Below, one piece after another: positions 15,794-25,492 of a DNA stretch of 64,000 nucleotides (position 1 is the stretch's first letter; every line of letters begins with the position of its first letter). Made by a program: the position numbers and the translations under genes. The DNA lies in the NCBI GenBank assembly GCA_015232365.1, contig JADFZU010000006.1, forward strand, positions 1 through 64,000. Direction: 5' to 3'. This DNA comes from Magnetococcales bacterium (GTDB lineage Bacteria > Pseudomonadota > Magnetococcia > Magnetococcales > JADFYX01). Under the pieces are notes generated by a model, which saw only the letters and a list, made by a program, of their open reading frames with translations, did no database searches and was not told the DNA's origin.

Positions 15794-16756
15794 TTAGCTG
15801 CCAATGCTGGTTACTATGTAATCTGGCCTGATTGCTAACTCCATGCACTGAGCTTCTATGGTTTCAGGCTCTTTTCCGTGGATTCCGGATAGGGTCAGGC
15901 AGGTGGTAAAGCCCATGGCTGCTCCTCCGAGAATATCGGTGGTCAAAGAGTCTCCAACCATCAGGACTTCTTTAGGGTCAACTCCAGAAAAGCCTTTTAG
16001 AGCAAGTTCGTAAACCGAAGAAAACGGCTTGCCTATACCCTCTATTGGGCAGAAGTAGTTATCTGCAAGCTCCTGTGCCGTAAAACCAGCAACAACAACC
16101 TGCTCGCCACTACTGTCTTGTACCACAATATCGGGGTTGGCTAATAGTAGTGGTAACGGCCCTTTTTTCAACCAACTCTCCACCACCTGCTCCTGTTCCC
16201 TGCCATAATAGTCCCGGTTACTACAGATTAGTATGTAGGCTGGAGTGCCAGCTTTAAGCATTGAAGAGCCTGGAGGGTTTAGTAAAAGCCGCTCAGGCTC
16301 AGCACAATAGCTGCTAGCACTATCCGGGGTTCCAATCAACAGATAGGGCTGGTCTTGGTATGGAGAGTTCTTTAGATATGGTTTAACTGCCATACCAGAT
16401 GTTATTATCTCCTTTGCATCCAGTAAAAACCCTAACCTACGTAGTTTCTCCAAGACCATCTCAGGTTTTTCTGAGGCGTTGTTTGAGACTATTAACAGAT
16501 CTATACCTTTTTGCCGACAACGATTGACTGCAGCAACTGCTCCTGGAACTGCTGCCGAACCACGATTTAATACCCCATAAGCATCAAATATAATCAGCTC
16601 AAACCTATCAACAAGCTTAGAAAAATCTATCCGCTCCATAGAGCCGGAGGTTAAAACTTTCCCAAGCTTACCATTTAAACTACAGAGTTTTTGGCGATAT
16701 TGCTCGACACTTTTTATTAGCTGGCTGCTGTGGGTAATTGTTGGTTTTTCATGCAT
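15794..16756 (-). CDS. HAD-superfamily class IIA hydrolase (NagD-like)
   Basis: A 320-residue HAD hydrolase. Motif I is IIFDAYGVLNRG, motif II the serine/threonine strand LLIVSNNASEKP, and motif IV VLMVGDSLTTDILGGAAMG. The class IIA cap with VPGAVAAVNRC places it near NagD and pyridoxal phosphatases, in the subgroup annotated as TIGR01459-type. It likely dephosphorylates a small phosphometabolite; the substrate is unknown. About 40 residues precede motif I, which is longer than in NagD itself, so a later start is possible. Confidence 0.85.
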   Translation of the reverse strand: MHEKPTITHSSQLIKSVEQYRQKLCSLNGKLGKVLTSGSMERIDFSKLVDRFELIIFDAYGVLNRGSAAVPGAVAAVNRCRQKGIDLLIVSNNASEKPEMVLEKLRRLGFLLDAKEIITSGMAVKPYLKNSPYQDQPYLLIGTPDSASSYCAEPERLLLNPPGSSMLKAGTPAYILICSNRDYYGREQEQVVESWLKKGPLPLLLANPDIVVQDSSGEQVVVAGFTAQELADNYFCPIEGIGKPFSSVYELALKGFSGVDPKEVLMVGDSLTTDILGGAAMGFTTCLTLSGIHGKEPETIEAQCMELAIRPDYIVTSIGS

Positions 16757-17061
16757 TTAAAGTCGGTTTCACCTGTTAATTTAAAGGGTAGAGGGCAAAA
16801 AAAGCCTGATCAAAATTCTTGAATAAAAATTTGTTTATTAATCAATTATTAAGTGATAAAACTATGAATAACAAAAAATCCATGTATACTTAGATCAAAT
16901 TTTTTTTTAGTATGTAAAGTAATTTTAGCTCTTTATGGTGTTGTAAATCTAGTTTACCGGGATAATTTTTTATAATCATCCAAGAGTAGGCTTTCATCGG
17001 GGTGAAAAGCTCTTAATTGTAAGATCTGGTTCATCCTCTTCTTATCTAGTCAGGTGCTGTT
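16757..17061. other. 305-bp AT-rich divergent intergenic region
   Basis: Divergent spacer between the HAD hydrolase and the LysR-type regulator. It is very AT-rich, with T and A runs, and probably carries promoters for both sides and the regulator's own binding site. I find no inverted repeat or promoter strong enough to name. Confidence 0.3.
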
Positions 17062-17979
17062 ATGAGTTTTTCCGATACCCGTTTAAGAGTTTTCCACGCT
17101 GTTGCCAAACATCTCTCTTTTACCAGGGCTGCTGAAGAGTTGTACTTAACACAGCCAGCGGTAACATTTCAAATTCGCCAACTAGAAGAGCATTTTGATA
17201 CCCGCCTTTTTGACCGGCACCATAACCGGATCACCATGACTGAAGCCGGGTTGACGGTTTTTACCTATACCGAGCGTATTTTAGAGTTATATCGTGAGAC
17301 TGACAAGGCGATTAACGAAATGACCGGTATGACCCGTGGTATGGTCAAACTTGGAGCATCTACTACCATTGGTGAGTATATCCTGCCGACAATTTTAAGT
17401 AGCTACCATGAGCTGTTTCCTAAAGTCAGGGTGCGGATGACGGTTGACAATACCCGGCTGATTGTCCGTAAACTAGAGGATGCCACCATTGATATCGGTA
17501 TTGTCGAAGGGCCGGTACAGAATAAAAATATCAATGTTATTCCCTGTCTTGAGGATGAGTTGATTGTTATTCTTCCACCCGGCCACCCACTTGCCAAATT
17601 TAAAGAGATACCCATATCCAAACTAAAAGCTTATCCGTTTGTCTCTCGTGATGAGGGATCTGGTACTCGTGAAGTAATTGTTGAGCATTTTAAAAAAGCC
17701 AATATCAACTATAACGATCTAGACATGGTTTTGGAGTTGGGTACTACGGAGTCGGTCAAAGCTGCGGTTGAGGGTAATGTTGGCTTTAGCGTTGTCTCAA
17801 GTGTCTCCATAAACAAGGAACTGCGGCTGAAAAGTCTGACTGCTCACCGCATCAAGGGGGTCTCTATGAGGCGGATGTTGAATTTTGTCTACCCCAAGCA
17901 GAAATTCCGCTCAAAAGCGGTGGAAGAGATGCTGAATTTTGCTAAAAGCAGGTGTAGCACAATAAAGGTAGATATCTAG
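17062..17979 (+). CDS. LysR-family transcriptional regulator (CysL/CbbR-like)
   Basis: A 305-residue regulator. The N-terminal winged helix-turn-helix (residues 3-62, HLSFTRAAEELYLTQPAVTFQIRQLEEHF) is followed by the linker helix and a periplasmic-binding-like effector domain that starts near VKLGASTTIGEYILP. The effector half resembles the CysL/CbbR branch, which often answers to sulfur or carbon metabolites. A TSUP permease gene lies just beyond the divergent HAD gene, so a sulfur-related role is a reasonable guess only. It is convergent with dnaQ, the stops being almost adjacent. Confidence 0.88.
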   Translation: MSFSDTRLRVFHAVAKHLSFTRAAEELYLTQPAVTFQIRQLEEHFDTRLFDRHHNRITMTEAGLTVFTYTERILELYRETDKAINEMTGMTRGMVKLGASTTIGEYILPTILSSYHELFPKVRVRMTVDNTRLIVRKLEDATIDIGIVEGPVQNKNINVIPCLEDELIVILPPGHPLAKFKEIPISKLKAYPFVSRDEGSGTREVIVEHFKKANINYNDLDMVLELGTTESVKAAVEGNVGFSVVSSVSINKELRLKSLTAHRIKGVSMRRMLNFVYPKQKFRSKAVEEMLNFAKSRCSTIKVDI

Positions 17980-17980
17980 C

Positions 17981-18706
17981 CTAACTTGACCACATTGATT
18001 TGCCGGACTTTTGCGTTAAAATTTCCAGAAATTCTAGGTGGCTTCTCTCATCATCACTGCTGATGGGCCACTCTCGCTTTGGAAACTCCAGTGGTTGTAG
18101 AGTTTTGGCATCTGAAGTGGCATCTACGCTCTTGTTATCATTTGCTCCTGCCATGGTTTCAGATGCAGGTTCCAGATCAAAATCCAGATTAAATTGACTG
18201 CCACCCATCAACTCAATATAGACTTCAGCTAACAGCTCCGAGTCGAGGAGTGCACCGTGGAAGGTCCGGTTGGAGTTGTCGATCTTGAATCGGCGACATA
18301 GAGCATCAAGGCTGGCTGGAGAGCCGGGAAATTTTTTTCTGGCCATGGAGAGGGTATCTATGGCCTGGCTTGCTGGTAGAGTTGGCAAACCCTCCCTTGC
18401 TAGCTCCATATTTAAAAAGCCCATATCAAAACTGGCGTTATGGATCACCAGCTTATCCCCCTTGATAAACTCTATAAACTCTTTGCCTATATCAGCAAAA
18501 CGGGGAGCACTGGCTACCTGTTCATTGGTAATGCCGTGGACTTTTGTCGCCTCACGGGGGATATCCCGGTCCGGGTTTAAGTACCACTGGCGTTGGTCGC
18601 CTTTGCGATAGTTAACCAGCTCAATACAGCCAATCTCGACGATACGATGTCCATCACCGGGGGAGATTCCTGTCGTCTCTGTATCTAGTATTACTACCCG
18701 TTCCAT
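17981..18706 (-). CDS. dnaQ: DNA polymerase III epsilon subunit
   Basis: A 241-residue DEDDh exonuclease, the proofreading subunit of the replicative polymerase. Exo I is VILDTETTGISPGDGHRIVEIG with the DxE metal ligands. Exo II lies around HNASFDMGFLN and Exo III around HGALLDSELLAEVY, with the catalytic His five residues before the Asp. The C-terminal tail is expected to contact the alpha subunit. It follows gshA by nine bases on the same strand, so the two are probably co-transcribed. Confidence 0.95.
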   Translation of the reverse strand: MERVVILDTETTGISPGDGHRIVEIGCIELVNYRKGDQRQWYLNPDRDIPREATKVHGITNEQVASAPRFADIGKEFIEFIKGDKLVIHNASFDMGFLNMELAREGLPTLPASQAIDTLSMARKKFPGSPASLDALCRRFKIDNSNRTFHGALLDSELLAEVYIELMGGSQFNLDFDLEPASETMAGANDNKSVDATSDAKTLQPLEFPKREWPISSDDERSHLEFLEILTQKSGKSMWSS

Positions 18707-18715
18707 ATCCGTTCG

Positions 18716-20113
18716 CTATTTGCACTTGGCAAAAAATGATTCAAACTCTTCCTCTTTGAATACTGGATCAACAGAGCCGTTCCAACTGCTGTGATAGGCT
18801 TTAAGCAGTCGGTCGGCTGGTGATATACCGCTTTTGGCGGTTTCAAACAGGCTTTTTAGATAGATGGTCTCGTTGCAGCCCTCACCATTACGGCAATCAT
18901 GGGCAGCTAAACCAGCTTGGGACCATTTTAAAACCTCCAAGGTTAAATCTTGTAGAGTTTTGCCACCTGGTATTTTGGTTCTAAGCCCCAATCTTGGAAC
19001 ATCTTTGATAATTTCAGCCCGCTCTGCAATTGACCAGTCGGAGACCAACTCCCATGATGCCTGACGGCTATCAGAGTCATAGAGCAGCCCTTTCCATAGG
19101 GCCGGCAGAGAGCAGATAGAGTGGGAGTTTCCAGCATCTGCTCCACGAGCCTCCAAATACTGTTTTAAGCGTACATCTGGGAAGAGGGTTGATAGGTGGA
19201 TCTCCCAGTCGGAAATGGTGGGGAACAGTCCAGGCTGATCTGGCAAACAGCCTGCCATGAACTCTCGAAAAGTAGCTCCTTCACCATCTTTATATTGACC
19301 ATTTTGATAACGAAACAGCATGGGGACATCCAAGGCATAATCCACATATCGCTCAAAACCAAAAGAGTCCTCAAAGACAAACGGCAGCAAACCACAGCGG
19401 TCTGGGTCGGTATAACGCCAGATTTCAGCACGAAATGACTGGAAACCATTGGGTTTGCCGTCAATAAATGGGGAGTTGGCAAAGAGGGCAGTAGCCATTG
19501 GTTGCAGGGCCATAAGCAGACGGAACTTTTCCGCCATATCCTTTTCACTGGAAAAATCAAGGTTGGCTTGAACTGTGGAAGTCCGTGCCATCATATCCAG
19601 GCTGTAACGGCCTTTAGCAGGAAGATAGCGACGCATGACATTGTAGCGGCCTTTGGGCATCCAGGGGATTTTATCAAATTCCCATTTTGGTTGGGCACCA
19701 ATTCCCAGGAAGGTTATGTTTAGCTGTTTACAGACGTGGCCTAGCTGGTCTAGATGTTGGTTGATTTCGTTTTGGGTTTGATGAATGGTCTCCAGTGGTG
19801 CACCGGAAAGCTCTAGTTGTCCTCCAGGCTCCAGGGTAACTCCAGCCAGCCCTTTTTTAAGGGCTATAACTTCGCCGTTCTCTTCAACAGGCTGCCAGGC
19901 AAAAGCCTCGGCCATACCTAGCAGAACTTTTTTGACTCCAAACTCACCAGCATAGGGTATAGGGGTAAGATCAGAGCGGCAAAAACCAAACTTTTCATGT
20001 TCGGTTCCCACACGCCAATCTTTTTTTGGTTTGCAGCCAGCTTCTATCCATGCGACAAGATCATCTCGAGATATGGTTTGGCTATTTTTGGAGTCAGGTT
20101 TATTGGGGTTCAT
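18716..20113 (-). CDS. gshA: Glutamate-cysteine ligase (plant/alphaproteobacterial type)
   Basis: Catalyses the first step of glutathione synthesis. The protein shows the class found in alphaproteobacteria and plants: GTEHEKFGF near the N-terminus, LEPGGQLELSGAPLETIHQT, the MPKGRYNVMRRYL and MMARTSTVQANLDF blocks, and FRAEIWRYTDPDRCG. The open frame extends to 20167, but the first 18 residues come from bases overlapping an inverted repeat, so I prefer the ATG at 20113 (465-466 residues, normal for the family). Neither start has a strong Shine-Dalgarno. It precedes dnaQ in a likely operon. Confidence 0.92.
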   Translation of the reverse strand: MNPNKPDSKNSQTISRDDLVAWIEAGCKPKKDWRVGTEHEKFGFCRSDLTPIPYAGEFGVKKVLLGMAEAFAWQPVEENGEVIALKKGLAGVTLEPGGQLELSGAPLETIHQTQNEINQHLDQLGHVCKQLNITFLGIGAQPKWEFDKIPWMPKGRYNVMRRYLPAKGRYSLDMMARTSTVQANLDFSSEKDMAEKFRLLMALQPMATALFANSPFIDGKPNGFQSFRAEIWRYTDPDRCGLLPFVFEDSFGFERYVDYALDVPMLFRYQNGQYKDGEGATFREFMAGCLPDQPGLFPTISDWEIHLSTLFPDVRLKQYLEARGADAGNSHSICSLPALWKGLLYDSDSRQASWELVSDWSIAERAEIIKDVPRLGLRTKIPGGKTLQDLTLEVLKWSQAGLAAHDCRNGEGCNETIYLKSLFETAKSGISPADRLLKAYHSSWNGSVDPVFKEEEFESFFAKCK

Positions 20114-20155
20114 GGGCCATTTGTTTATATGTACAATTAAAGTTCCGCTTAAACT

Positions 20156-20197
20156 TAGAAACGGCATTTGGTGGTGTATGCTGATAACTACCGTTTC
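20156..20197. repeat. Inverted repeat C, possible MITE remnant
   Basis: GAAACGG (20158-20164) and CCGTTTC (20191-20197) form a perfect inverted repeat. The left side, TTAGAAACGGCATTTG, resembles the left end of element A. It is short and lacks the family core, so it may be a decayed copy or chance. Confidence 0.3.
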
Positions 20198-20364
20198 CGG
20201 GTTATATTAGCAGGTGGCGAATTATAATTGATCGTTACGATAAATGAAAGAGACTTCACACTTTGATTGCTTTTATGCTAATATTTGCGGTCGGTTCGTC
20301 GGGTTATGGCTGAAGTATAATATCTGTAATTTATAAAATATCCAGAGATAGCAAGGAACAGTTT

Positions 20365-21891
20365 GTGGACAAGAGCGGATATCAGTATATCAAGCAGATG
20401 TTCTACCATCTTTTGGAGGAGCCTGATAGTCCGGCTCGGCCAAAGTTCAACCTTGCTATGATGGTTGTGGTGATTGCCTCTATTTCCGCTATGGTTTTAG
20501 AGGTTGATCCAAGCCTGACACAGGAAGAGATTAGATTTTTTGCCGATCTTGAAGATATTTTCATCTCCATTTTTATTACCGAATACCTTTTGCGGATCTG
20601 GGTCTGTTCAGATATGGGAGAGAGTTACTCTCTTGCTTTTTCCAGCTATAATCGTCGAAACCACCTTCCCAATAAATTTCGGGCCATACTTTATGCAACC
20701 GGCAAGGCGTTAAGGCCAAAACTTGTCTGGATGTCCCAGCCCCTGGCTGTAGTGGATCTTCTGGCTATATTGCCGGTTTTTAGAATTTTTCGGTTGTTTA
20801 GGGTGCTGCGGGTTTTGCGGGTTCTTAAACTATTCCGTTACTCAAGGCGGTTATCGTTTTTTGGCAGCATAGTAAAGGAGAGATCTTACGAGATTTTTTC
20901 TCTGATTACCGTGGCATTTGTTGTATGGGGGATGGTTGCAGTAGCGTTTTTTGTTGTTGAACGAGGAGTAAATCCAAAAATAACGACTATTTGGGAGTCT
21001 GTATACTGGGCTATAATAACTATTACCACTGTAGGGTATGGTGATATTACTCCGGCGACTCCTACCGGCCAGACCATTGCTGTAATAGGCACTCTTTTTG
21101 GTATGTGGGTAGTGGTCTTTATGACCTCTATTGTCGTGTCCGCACTTACTGAGCGTCTTGTTAGTCTAACGGAGATTCGCATGGAAAGTCAGATTGATCG
21201 TTTTCAAAATCATGTCATTGTTGTTGGTCTCAACTCTTTGGGTCGGGCGGTATGTCGAACTTTAGAAGAGGGTAAAAAGCCTTTCGTCGGTATTGATGTT
21301 AACGATAAGCTTGTAGAGCTTGCCAGAAAAAATGGGTGGGTTGCTCTTCAGGGGGATGTGACTGAAGACAAAGATTTATGGATTCGTGCTGGGGTTCGAC
21401 GGGCTCAAGGGGTTATCAGTAGTGTAGAGACCGAGGTGGATAGTGTCTATATCATTCTTTTGGTTCGGGATATTGTGCCAGACTGTTTTATAGTTGCCTG
21501 TGGTGCAACAAGAGCTTCAGAGCCAAGGTTGCGCAGGGTTGGGGCCGACCGGGTTGTTGCACCAGCACAGATTGGTGGAGCTCAGATGGCTAATATTGTC
21601 CTCAGGCCATCAGCCACGGAATTTTTTGATATGGCCTTCAGGTCAGATAGTGATGAGGTTGAGATGCAGGAGATGCATATTCCGGCACAATCACAGCTAG
21701 ACGGCTCCAAACTTGGAGAACTGTATGGTCACTCTGAATTTGACGATGTAATTGTTGTTGGTTATATAGCTAAGGATTCCAAGGATATCCGTTTTAACCC
21801 AAAAGGAGATGTGCAGTTAAATGCCGGTGATGTTTTGATCTGTTTTGGTCAGCTAGATGATCTAGCCCGTTTTGAAAATGCACTGAAATAG
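20365..21891 (+). CDS. Voltage-gated-type potassium channel with RCK (TrkA-N/TrkA-C) domains
   Basis: A 508-residue channel subunit. Six membrane helices include an S4-like arginine series at about residues 140-165 (RIFRLFRVLRVLRVLKLF). The pore filter TTVGYGD is near residues 221-227. A Rossmann RCK domain starts near 283 (HVIVVGLNSLGRAV) and a TrkA-C domain closes the protein. RCK domains gate such channels in response to nucleotides or ions. The start is GTG at 20365 after AAGGAA (20353-20358). It stands alone in transcription, with convergent argB downstream. Confidence 0.92.
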   Translation: MDKSGYQYIKQMFYHLLEEPDSPARPKFNLAMMVVVIASISAMVLEVDPSLTQEEIRFFADLEDIFISIFITEYLLRIWVCSDMGESYSLAFSSYNRRNHLPNKFRAILYATGKALRPKLVWMSQPLAVVDLLAILPVFRIFRLFRVLRVLRVLKLFRYSRRLSFFGSIVKERSYEIFSLITVAFVVWGMVAVAFFVVERGVNPKITTIWESVYWAIITITTVGYGDITPATPTGQTIAVIGTLFGMWVVVFMTSIVVSALTERLVSLTEIRMESQIDRFQNHVIVVGLNSLGRAVCRTLEEGKKPFVGIDVNDKLVELARKNGWVALQGDVTEDKDLWIRAGVRRAQGVISSVETEVDSVYIILLVRDIVPDCFIVACGATRASEPRLRRVGADRVVAPAQIGGAQMANIVLRPSATEFFDMAFRSDSDEVEMQEMHIPAQSQLDGSKLGELYGHSEFDDVIVVGYIAKDSKDIRFNPKGDVQLNAGDVLICFGQLDDLARFENALK

Positions 21892-21917
21892 TGGAATAGC
21901 GTATATTAATAGTAGCA

Positions 21918-22075
21918 CAGTGGAGTGAGCCTTTCTGCCGGGTTTGGGGAGTGCTCAAGATCATATTTTAATAGTTAAATCTGTTTCTTTGTAGTCATAG
22001 GGGCGCAGGTGGGCTTGCCTCCCTGCCGGATTTGGGCAGGGCCCAAGGTTTTGCTTTTAATTAAAGTCGATTGAG
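21918..22075. repeat. Two diverged copies of a hairpin repeat
   Basis: Two related segments with a period of about 88 bp. One begins CAGTGGAGTGAGCC (21918) and contains TCTGCCGGGTTTGGGGAG. The other begins CAGGTGGGCTTGCC (22006) and contains CCCTGCCGGATTTGGGCAGG. Both are followed by a TTTTAAT...TTAAA tail. The second copy folds CCCTGCC against GGCAGGG. They sit between the convergent channel and argB genes and could act as terminators; no known riboswitch motif was recognised. Confidence 0.5.
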
Positions 22076-22120
22076 TAGTAAGCCATAAGAAGATTTTAGC
22101 TTTTAAAGCGACTAAAAAAA

Positions 22121-23005
22121 TCAGAGAAAATAGGTTCCAATTCCTTGGTCGGTAAACACCTCTAGCAGTAGGGCGTGTTCGATACGGCCATCAATAATAT
22201 GGGCAGAGTTTACGCCACTTGCACGTGCATTAATACAGGTCTGCACCTTGGGGATCATTCCGCCAGCAATGGTTCCATTGCTAATTAATTCGCCAACCTC
22301 TTCTGAAGAAATCTTACTGATTAAACGGCCGTTTTTGTGTTTAACCCCTAGAACATCGGTGAGAAGAATCAACTTTTCAGCATTAAGGGCCATGGCAATA
22401 TGTCCTGCAACTGAGTCGGCGTTGATATTATAGGTCTCACCATTTTCGCCGACTCCTACTGGGGCTATCACCGGAATAATGTCTGTTTGCTTAAACAGGC
22501 CTAAAAGCTGAGTGTTTATACGCTCTACATCGCCAACCCAACCCAGATCAATAATTTCAGGAGTTTTCATGTCAGGTGAATTGCGAGTGTGTTTACGTTT
22601 TTTTGCAATGATAGTCCTGCCATCCTTGCCTGACATACCTGCTGCTTGACCGCCATTAAGGTTGATCAGGTTGACAATATCTTTGTTGACCTTACCGGCC
22701 AAGACCATCTCGACAACATTGACCGTCTCCTGGTCAGTAACCCTTAAACCATCAATGAAAAGTGGTTTAAGCCCCATCTGCTCCATGATTTTGCCAATTT
22801 GCGGCCCGCCGCCGTGAACCACAACAGGATTGATTCCAACTTGACGCAAGAGAATAATATTCTGGGCAAAAGCTGTTTTTAGAGCTTCGTCGACCATGGC
22901 GTTGCCACCATATTTGATTACGAAGGTTTTCCCCTCAAAACGGCGCATATAAGGGAGTGCTTCAATTAGTATGCGAGCTTTTTCTACCCGGTTATTGATG
23001 GTCAT
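22121..23005 (-). CDS. argB: Acetylglutamate kinase
   Basis: A 294-residue amino-acid kinase that phosphorylates N-acetylglutamate in arginine synthesis. The conserved [30 protein letters not shown] and [12 protein letters not shown] blocks are present, and the C-terminal [11 protein letters not shown] segment is as in other ArgB proteins. The N-terminal helix before FVIKYGGN is the type seen in hexameric, arginine-inhibited enzymes, which suggests feedback control by arginine (inference). It stands alone on the - strand. Confidence 0.96.
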   Translation of the reverse strand: MTINNRVEKARILIEALPYMRRFEGKTFVIKYGGNAMVDEALKTAFAQNIILLRQVGINPVVVHGGGPQIGKIMEQMGLKPLFIDGLRVTDQETVNVVEMVLAGKVNKDIVNLINLNGGQAAGMSGKDGRTIIAKKRKHTRNSPDMKTPEIIDLGWVGDVERINTQLLGLFKQTDIIPVIAPVGVGENGETYNINADSVAGHIAMALNAEKLILLTDVLGVKHKNGRLISKISSEEVGELISNGTIAGGMIPKVQTCINARASGVNSAHIIDGRIEHALLLEVFTDQGIGTYFL

Positions 23006-23068
23006 AACACTTTTCCAGAATTCTGTTCTGCTAATTTATGTGGAGTATAATTTGTTTTTTATGTAACG

Positions 23069-23299
23069 CTAGATTTGGCAGTTGTTCCTGCTTAACAGGC
23101 ACAACCAGTTGATGCACCAATCATGCTTTAGCAAAATCTTGTCAGTAACAATATGCAGCGATTTCATCATGGGCAAATGGCCTTAGCCCGGTTGTGCGAA
23201 GAGTACCCATTATGTGGGCTGTAACGCCATTCCAGGCAAAATTCGCACAACATCCAGACTGGATTACAGCATGCATGTATTTACAACTGCCGAATGTAG
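23069..23299. mobile_element. Foldback MITE-like element D
   Basis: 231 bp between CTAGATTTGGCAGTTG (23069-23084) and CAACTGCCGAATGTAG (23284-23299), 14 of 16 positions complementary. Inside is a second perfect inverted repeat, GTTGTGCGAA (23191-23200) / TTCGCACAAC (23242-23251). It is longer than elements A, B and E. The flanks are AT-rich but no exact target duplication is visible. It fills most of the 369-bp space between argB and petC. Confidence 0.6.
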
Positions 23300-23342
23300 G
23301 ATAATTGCTATAGTATGTACAGTTTTGTGCTGAAACTACAAT

Positions 23343-23373
23343 AAAAAAACCCCGCAATTTGCGGGGTTTTTTT
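23343..23373. terminator. Bidirectional Rho-independent terminator
   Basis: AAAAAAA, CCCCGC (23350-23355), AATTT, GCGGGG (23361-23366), TTTTTTT. This is a classic GC stem flanked by A and T runs, placed immediately after the petC stop on the - strand. Confidence 0.92.
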
Positions 23374-23374
23374 A

Positions 23375-24202
23375 TTAATGTACCTTGGCCCAAATCCTTC
23401 GTTTAACCGCATAAAGCATTATTGTAAATATGACCAGGTAGAGCAGAACCTTAAACCCTAAAGCTTTTCGCTCCATTAAGGTCGGCTCAGCAGTCCAGGC
23501 CATAAAGGCTGTCACATCATGGGACAACTGCTTAAGAGAGCTTTCAGTACCATCTGCATACTCAACAGCACCATCTGCTAGTGGGGCCGGCATGGCGAAG
23601 AATTGACCAGGGAAATATTTATTGAAAGTATCTCCGTTGCCAATACGCTCCAATACATGCTTTATATGCTCTGGATGCTGGGCATCAAGATGAAGAACTG
23701 GGGCCAACTCCAACGCTTCCGCAGAAGATACCTCTTCATCTTCCATTACTTTCTCGACCAACGCAGCCTCATTTTCGTTAAGATAGCCGGTTAAAATTCC
23801 ATAGACATAATCTTCATAACCCTTTCGAGCCTTGGTCATCAAAGATAGGTCAGGTGGAATAAGGCCAAATGACTCTTTGGCGGAAACCGGGTCCATAGTC
23901 GATATCATCTTCTCTTTTTTAGTCCGGCCTTGAGTTTCTGCAAGAGCTTCAATTTCACTCTCAGTAAAACCAAACTGCTCCAGAGAGCTGAACTGGATGT
24001 ATTTAAACGAGTGGCAGCCCATACATACTTCAACAGCAACCTGGGCACCACGTTTGATAGAGGCGTTGTCAAACTTACCAAAAGCCCCTTTAAAGCCCCA
24101 ATCCTGAGGAGGAGGTTTTGCCGCCCCGCTAGAAGCTAGAACCACCTGGGGAAGAAAAGCGGCTGCCAACACCACAACTTGGACAATTTTTAAAAATTTC
24201 AT
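23375..24202 (-). CDS. petC: Cytochrome c1 subunit of the bc1 complex
   Basis: A 275-residue precursor. Residues 1-23 look like a signal peptide (MKFLKIVQVVVLAAAFLPQV). The heme c site is C60-M-G-C63-H64, the axial Met ligand lies in FFAMPAPL, and one C-terminal membrane anchor lies at about 247-267. It passes electrons from the Rieske protein to soluble cytochrome c in the periplasm. An acidic stretch (about residues 140-190, rich in Glu, e.g. MEDEEVSSAEALEL) stands between the usual motifs. It is last in the petABC cluster, 14 bases after petB, and followed by a strong terminator. Confidence 0.95.
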   Translation of the reverse strand: MKFLKIVQVVVLAAAFLPQVVLASSGAAKPPPQDWGFKGAFGKFDNASIKRGAQVAVEVCMGCHSFKYIQFSSLEQFGFTESEIEALAETQGRTKKEKMISTMDPVSAKESFGLIPPDLSLMTKARKGYEDYVYGILTGYLNENEAALVEKVMEDEEVSSAEALELAPVLHLDAQHPEHIKHVLERIGNGDTFNKYFPGQFFAMPAPLADGAVEYADGTESSLKQLSHDVTAFMAWTAEPTLMERKALGFKVLLYLVIFTIMLYAVKRRIWAKVH

Positions 24203-24216
24203 AGTCTAAACTCCCC

Positions 24217-25431
24217 TTACAGACTTTTTGGCAGCGGTAGTGGCTTCTCAATGTTAAAAGCTGTAACTACAAATAACATCGCAAAATAGCCGAAGTAGAT
24301 TGCTGTTCCTGTGCGACCCAGTATGATCAGCGGCAATGCCCCATCAAAGGCTGTTGCATCTGCAGGGTTGTAACCGATCCAGCCCAACATTATGCAGTTG
24401 GCTACAAAAATCCAGAAGAGAGATTTGCTTAATGGGCGGTAGCGGAATGAGCGAACTGGAGAGCGGTCCAAAAACGGCAGGACAAATAGAACACAGATAG
24501 CTCCAACCATGGCGATTACGCCAGCCAGCTTACTGAATGAACCCAGGAAGTCGATAGAGCGTAGAATGGCATAGAACGGTAGGAAATACCACTCAGGAAC
24601 AATATGTGGAGGTGTCTGCATCGGGTTGGCAGGAATGTAGTTATCCGGCTCCAAGAAAGCGTTTGGTGCATAGAAGACAAACCAGCAGTAGATAATCAGC
24701 AGTACACCCATTCCATAGAGATCTTTAATTGTGAAATATGGGTGGAACGGCAGGGTATCTTTCTCTTCGTCAACAATATCAATTCCGGTTGGATTGTTGG
24801 AGTGGACCGCATGAAGTGCCCACATATGGACAATTACCAGAGCGAAGATGACCAGTGGCAGCAGAAAATGCAGTACGTAGAAACGGTTCAAAGTGGCATC
24901 GCCAACTGAGAACCCGCCCCAGACCCAGACAACCAGTTCGTCTCCAACCACCGGAACAGCAGTTATAAGATTGGTGATAACGGCAGCTCCCCAGTAGGAC
25001 ATCTGACCCCATGGAAGAACATAACCCAAAAAGCCGGTTCCCATCATCATGAAGAAGATGATAACACCGATCCACCAGAGAATCTCTCTAGGGGCACGGT
25101 AGGAGCCGTAATACATACCCCTAAGGATATGGACATAGATAATAATGAAGAAGAATGTAGCACCGTTGGCGTGTAGATAACGCAGTAGCCAGCCGTAGTT
25201 AACGTCACGCATGATATGTTCGACAATATCAAATGCATGTTTAGCATCTGGCTTGTAGTGCATCGCCAAAAACAGGCCGGTTGCAATCATGACAATCAGC
25301 ATGAACAGTGCTAGAGAACCAAAGTTCCACCAGTAGTTCAGATTTTTTGGGGTTGGATACTCAGTTGCCTGACTTTTGATCATCTCTGTAATCGGAAGCC
25401 GGGCATCAACCCATTCCATTAATTTAGACAC
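24217..25431 (-). CDS. petB: Cytochrome b subunit of the bc1 complex
   Basis: A 404-residue integral membrane protein holding the two b hemes and both quinone sites. Characteristic features are [10 protein letters not shown] near the N-terminus, the heme-ligand histidines in the [17 protein letters not shown] and [10 protein letters not shown] regions, the [13 protein letters not shown] segment, and the Qo-site [15 protein letters not shown]. The length and eight-helix layout match the full-length (not split b6/IV) type. It is second in petABC, with 61 bases separating it from petA. Confidence 0.97.
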   Translation of the reverse strand: MSKLMEWVDARLPITEMIKSQATEYPTPKNLNYWWNFGSLALFMLIVMIATGLFLAMHYKPDAKHAFDIVEHIMRDVNYGWLLRYLHANGATFFFIIIYVHILRGMYYGSYRAPREILWWIGVIIFFMMMGTGFLGYVLPWGQMSYWGAAVITNLITAVPVVGDELVVWVWGGFSVGDATLNRFYVLHFLLPLVIFALVIVHMWALHAVHSNNPTGIDIVDEEKDTLPFHPYFTIKDLYGMGVLLIIYCWFVFYAPNAFLEPDNYIPANPMQTPPHIVPEWYFLPFYAILRSIDFLGSFSKLAGVIAMVGAICVLFVLPFLDRSPVRSFRYRPLSKSLFWIFVANCIMLGWIGYNPADATAFDGALPLIILGRTGTAIYFGYFAMLFVVTAFNIEKPLPLPKSL

Positions 25432-25492
25432 GTTCTCTCCTCCTACTCATCAATTCGACAAAAGATGAAGTGTTTGAGCGGTTGATGGCCGG

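Noticed and set aside
23142..23393. An 83-codon - strand open frame in the argB-petC spacer.
   Set aside because: It runs through the foldback element D and the terminator, and its product resembles nothing; it is not a gene.
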